In this document: one piece after another, positions 20,331 to 21,295 of the stretch
Position numbering within the stretch: the stretch's first letter is position 1
How the letters are laid out: every line of letters starts with the position of its first letter
NCBI GenBank assembly: GCA_964551525.1
Contig: CAZKCH010000010.1
Coordinates: 1 to 21,295 of the forward strand
Length of the DNA stretch: 21,295 bases
Origin: GWA2-46-15 sp964551525
GTDB taxonomy: Bacteria; Patescibacteriota; Minisyncoccia; Minisyncoccales; GWA2-46-15
Direction of reading: 5' to 3'
Notes under the pieces: model-generated
The model's database searches: none
What the model was told of the DNA's origin: nothing
The model's input: only the letters and a program-made list of their open reading frames with translations
Translations under genes and position numbers: made by a program

Positions 20331-20755
20331 AAATTAATGCGCATAAAACCATATCGTGAATGCGCAGGAAAAGGAGGCAAGGCAAAATAAATAAAAAATT
20401 CTTCCTCTTCTTTTTTCGTCCGGGCGAAATTCGCCCATTTACAACGCTGATTTTTTGAAGATCGAAAGAGGTACAATCTATGAATGGTTTCAATTTCGTG
20501 GTGAACAATTTCAAGCAGACCCCCATCAGTGCCGGCCTGGGCAATAACGAGAATTTCGCCGTCATCAAGGGCATTAACAGCTGATCCCGCCAAGTTGCGC
20601 AGGAAGTTGTTAACTCGCCCATTCTCGTTTCTGCCTATCACACATAAATAAATTTTGCGGAAACGAACTGGAGACCCGTTTCCGCTTGCACTTTTTCTTT
20701 TTTTTTGTACTTTTTCGTGGTTGGGGAACCCGAAGACAGACGGTTCCCCGCTCAT
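20324..20755 (-). CDS. Hypothetical protein, weakly like the N-terminus of a family 2 glycosyltransferase
   Basis: 143 residues from the ATG at 20755, which has GGAGGG 5 nt upstream. The middle part (residues ~34-125) looks protein-like: KIYLCVIGRNENG, then DDGEILVIAQAGTDGGLLEI, then KWANFARTKKEEEEFFIYF. This vaguely follows the GT2 pattern of a first strand with RNE, an E(I/V)xVV...GSTDgT.EI strand, and an N-rich helix before a DxD strand. The DxD is absent and the C-terminus (PPFPAHSRYGF) is not convincing. It could be a broken GT2 gene, a small unknown protein, or chance. The plus strand of the same stretch has a competing 34-codon ORF at 20480-20584 with an AGAGG before it, and a strong plus promoter and terminator bracket the region. 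I cannot decide which strand is used. Confidence 0.3.
   Translation of the reverse strand: MSGEPSVFGFPNHEKVQKKRKSASGNGSPVRFRKIYLCVIGRNENGRVNNFLRNLAGSAVNALDDGEILVIAQAGTDGGLLEIVHHEIETIHRLYLFRSSKNQRCKWANFARTKKEEEEFFIYFALPPFPAHSRYGFMRINLL
20337..20390 (+). CDS. Possible leaderless 17-codon mini-ORF
   Basis: ATG lies six nt after the TATAAT, the same geometry as the leaderless housekeeping genes here. The peptide is MRIKPYRECAGKGGKAK, basic and unrecognised. Its first bases form one side of a hairpin (TGCGCAT 20338-20344 with ATGCGCA 20360-20366), and a strong AAGGAGG (20371-20377) lies inside its end without a start codon at proper distance behind it. It could be a leader peptide or simply part of a non-coding RNA. 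Confidence 0.25.
   Translation: MRIKPYRECAGKGGKAK
20480..20584 (+). CDS. Possible 34-residue peptide ORF (alternative to the minus-strand ORF)
   Basis: ATG at 20480 with AGAGG seven to eight nt upstream. The codons are rich in C at position three, and the peptide is Asn-rich (starts MNGFNFVVNNFKQ). It lies inside the transcript expected between the promoter at 20303-20330 and the terminator at 20657-20710. After its TGA the frame stays open for 21 more codons. The codon pattern may merely mirror the antisense ORF. No family recognised. Confidence 0.25.
   Translation: MNGFNFVVNNFKQTPISAGLGNNENFAVIKGINS
20657..20710 (+). terminator. Rho-independent terminator
   Basis: GCGGAAACG (20657-20665) pairs with CGTTTCCGC (20677-20685) around an 11-nt loop. 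A long T-rich run follows at 20691-20706. With the promoter at 20303-20330 it defines a plus-strand transcript of about 360-370 nt. Confidence 0.8.
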
Positions 20756-20880
20756 GGTTTCCCTCCGTAGGGGGTTTTCCCGGGGGATGTCAGCCCCCGG
20801 GATACGTCCTCGGCAGAACGGGGAAAACGTGGTTGGGGAATCATACAGCCGAAGTAGCAACAAGCTTCGGCTGTTCCCTT
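20723..20880. other. Dense hairpin region of unknown role
   Basis: Stems: GGGGAACC (20723-20730) with GGTTCCCC (20742-20749); CCCT/AGGG (20761-20772); CCCGGGGG (20779-20786) with CCCCCGGG (20794-20801); GTTTT (20774-20778) with AAAAC (20824-20828) enclosing the previous one; ACAGCCGAAG (20845-20854) with CTTCGGCTGT (20865-20874), followed on the plus strand by TCCCTTTT. On the minus strand the 20761-20772 stem would sequester the GGAGGG before the ATG at 20755. No known RNA family recognised. Confidence 0.6.
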
Positions 20881-20895
20881 TTATAGAACCAAAAG

Positions 20896-20961
20896 CAACG
20901 ATTCAATCGTTGTTTTCAATTTCTAAACATTTTCTAGTTGCTTAACTAAGCTAAGCAACTA
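20896..20961. repeat. Two perfect AT-rich inverted repeats
   Basis: CAACGATT-C-AATCGTTG (20896-20912), flanked by AAAAG and TTTTC and so terminator-like on either strand. TAGTTGCTTA (20935-20944) pairs with TAAGCAACTA (20952-20961) around ACTAAGC, 10 bp perfect, just upstream of the promoter at 20978. Confidence 0.7.
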
Positions 20962-20977
20962 CTATGTCATTTATTTC

Positions 20978-21009
20978 TTGACTTAAAAGCCTTATTTAGA
21001 TACTATAAT
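20978..21009 (+). promoter_or_regulatory. Sigma-70-like promoter for the small RNA
   Basis: TTGACT (20978-20983), 17-nt spacer, TACTAT (21001-21006). TATAAT at 21004-21009 is an alternative -10 with a 20-nt spacer. Predicted start near 21013-21016. Confidence 0.65.
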
Positions 21010-21013
21010 CTTG

Positions 21014-21139
21014 GACGAATTCCGGAACGACCTGTAGAGGAACTCCTCCTCTCGACTCCGAGGAGCGCAGTTCCGGAGATCCCGACGGCGCGGACGTGCC
21101 TGGGCACTTCGCGCCCGAGCAATTATTGTTCTTTTTTTT
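21014..21139 (+). ncRNA. Candidate structured small RNA, ~120 nt, unidentified
   Basis: A promoter upstream and a terminator at the end define this unit. Domain 1: TCCGGAAC (21021-21028) pairs with GTTCCGGA (21070-21077), enclosing either AGAGG/CCTCT (21036-21052) or CTCCTC/GAGGAG (21043-21065). Domain 2: GGCGCG (21087-21092) with CGCGCC (21110-21115), inner GTGC/GCAC with a CTGG loop. Domain 3: terminator GAGCAA-TTA-TTGTTC (21117-21131) and eight T. It is far more GC-rich than its surroundings. I compared it by eye with SRP RNA, 5S rRNA, tmRNA, RNase P RNA and 6S RNA signatures and see no match. Confidence 0.55.
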
Positions 21140-21256
21140 AAAAAAACGTTGGGAGGAGTGATGCACCCTCCTACGTGCGTTTCACCTTTCTTCCCTAGGG
21201 AGGTTATCGAAAAAGACCTTGGCGTGGATGTTCCCCACTTCAAGGTCTTTTTATTT
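21140..21256 (+). promoter_or_regulatory. Possible leader: sequestered Shine-Dalgarno followed by a strong terminator
   Basis: GGAGG (21152-21156) can pair with CCTCC (21167-21171), and ATG at 21161 lies in the loop. From it a short ORF runs 34 codons to the TAA at 21263-21265 (MHPPTC... VPHFKVFLFID). Its 3' part overlaps a very strong hairpin: a 12-bp stem, AAAAAGACCTTG (21210-21221) with CAAGGTCTTTTT (21241-21252), inner GTGG/CCAC. This could be an attenuator or a plain terminator. Confidence 0.45.
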
Positions 21257-21295
21257 ATTGACTAAGTTGTCAACAACGCAAGCGATCGTACCAAT

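Noticed and set aside
20582..20650. TGA read-through extending the 34-codon ORF by 21 codons
   Set aside because: gatC ends in a clear TGA stop at 15522-15524, so TGA is not recoded. The open frame is explained by the RNY pattern of the antisense ORF or by chance.
20337..20710. tmRNA or RNase P RNA in the ~365-nt transcript
   Set aside because: There is no tRNA-like acceptor/T-arm pair at its ends and no GAAAGTCCGGGC-type RNase P core. TCCGGGC occurs once, without its context.
21014..21139. SRP RNA (4.5S) identity for the small RNA
   Set aside because: The GGAAGGAAGCAGCC-type apical signature is absent on both strands.
20992..21243. Minus-strand 83-codon ORF, Arg/Ser-rich
   Set aside because: It runs antisense to the promoter, structured RNA and terminators, has no Shine-Dalgarno, and its composition looks like translated GC-rich stems.

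Overview
The window is a gene-dense bacterial chromosome segment made mostly of translation and replication genes. Several traits point to the Candidate Phyla Radiation (Patescibacteria, Parcubacteria-like): threonyl-tRNA synthetase lacks its N-terminal TGS domain, the phenylalanyl-tRNA synthetase beta chain lacks its OB-fold tRNA-binding domain, spacing between genes is minimal, Shine-Dalgarno motifs are rare, and single-domain membrane proteins of unknown function are present. The lineage is an inference, since no rRNA lies in the window. TGA is a genuine stop codon here (end of gatC), so the TGA=Gly code of Gracilibacteria/SR1 does not apply.

Layout. Positions 1-5921 (+) hold the 3' part of dnaE, a terminator, thrS, a large membrane protein of unknown function, and miaA. 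Positions 5914-13637 (-) are one long co-directional run, read as pheS-pheT-gyrB-secE-nusG-rplK-tmk-deoC. It joins the secE-nusG-rplK transcription/translation module to DNA gyrase and to nucleotide metabolism, and rplA is not found after rplK. At 13690-14040 (+) there is a small Cys-rich gene with a perfect Shine-Dalgarno, whose 3' half and tail form a chain of hairpins ending in a terminator. Positions 14050-15174 (-) hold a membrane-anchored HEPN-like protein, an initiator tRNA-Met three bases downstream of it, a GIY-YIG protein, an elongator tRNA-Met and tRNA-Asp. Positions 15231-20215 (+) hold gatC-gatA-asnS-gatB, that is, the complete tRNA-dependent amidotransferase with asparaginyl-tRNA synthetase embedded in it. 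Positions 20216-21295 are a hairpin-rich island with two strong sigma-70-like promoters, several terminators, at least one likely small RNA, and no confidently identified gene.

The most interesting signals are these. (1) A family of 7-bp-period tandem arrays lies between genes, often with an inverted arm that makes a hairpin, and also in frame inside conserved genes (gatB twice, gyrB, miaA; a 21-bp version in thrS). The same CTAGACG heptamer occurs in the tmk/rplK gap and inside gatB. (2) asnS carries a perfect 528-bp (176-codon) tandem duplication of its catalytic core, either very recent or an assembly join error. (3) Several operon-leading genes have a -10-like hexamer only 4-10 nt before the start codon and no Shine-Dalgarno, which suggests leaderless mRNAs, while the small accessory ORFs have textbook Shine-Dalgarno sequences. 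(4) The initiator tRNA has unusual elbow and anticodon-stem bases. (5) GyrB has proline where the TOPRIM motif normally has the Asp of EGDSAGG.

Together the genes charge tRNA (Thr, Phe, Asn, and Gln/Asn by transamidation), modify it (MiaA), start and elongate transcription and translation (fMet tRNA, NusG, L11), export protein (SecE), replicate and supercoil DNA (DnaE, GyrB), and recycle or make nucleotides (DeoC, Tmk).
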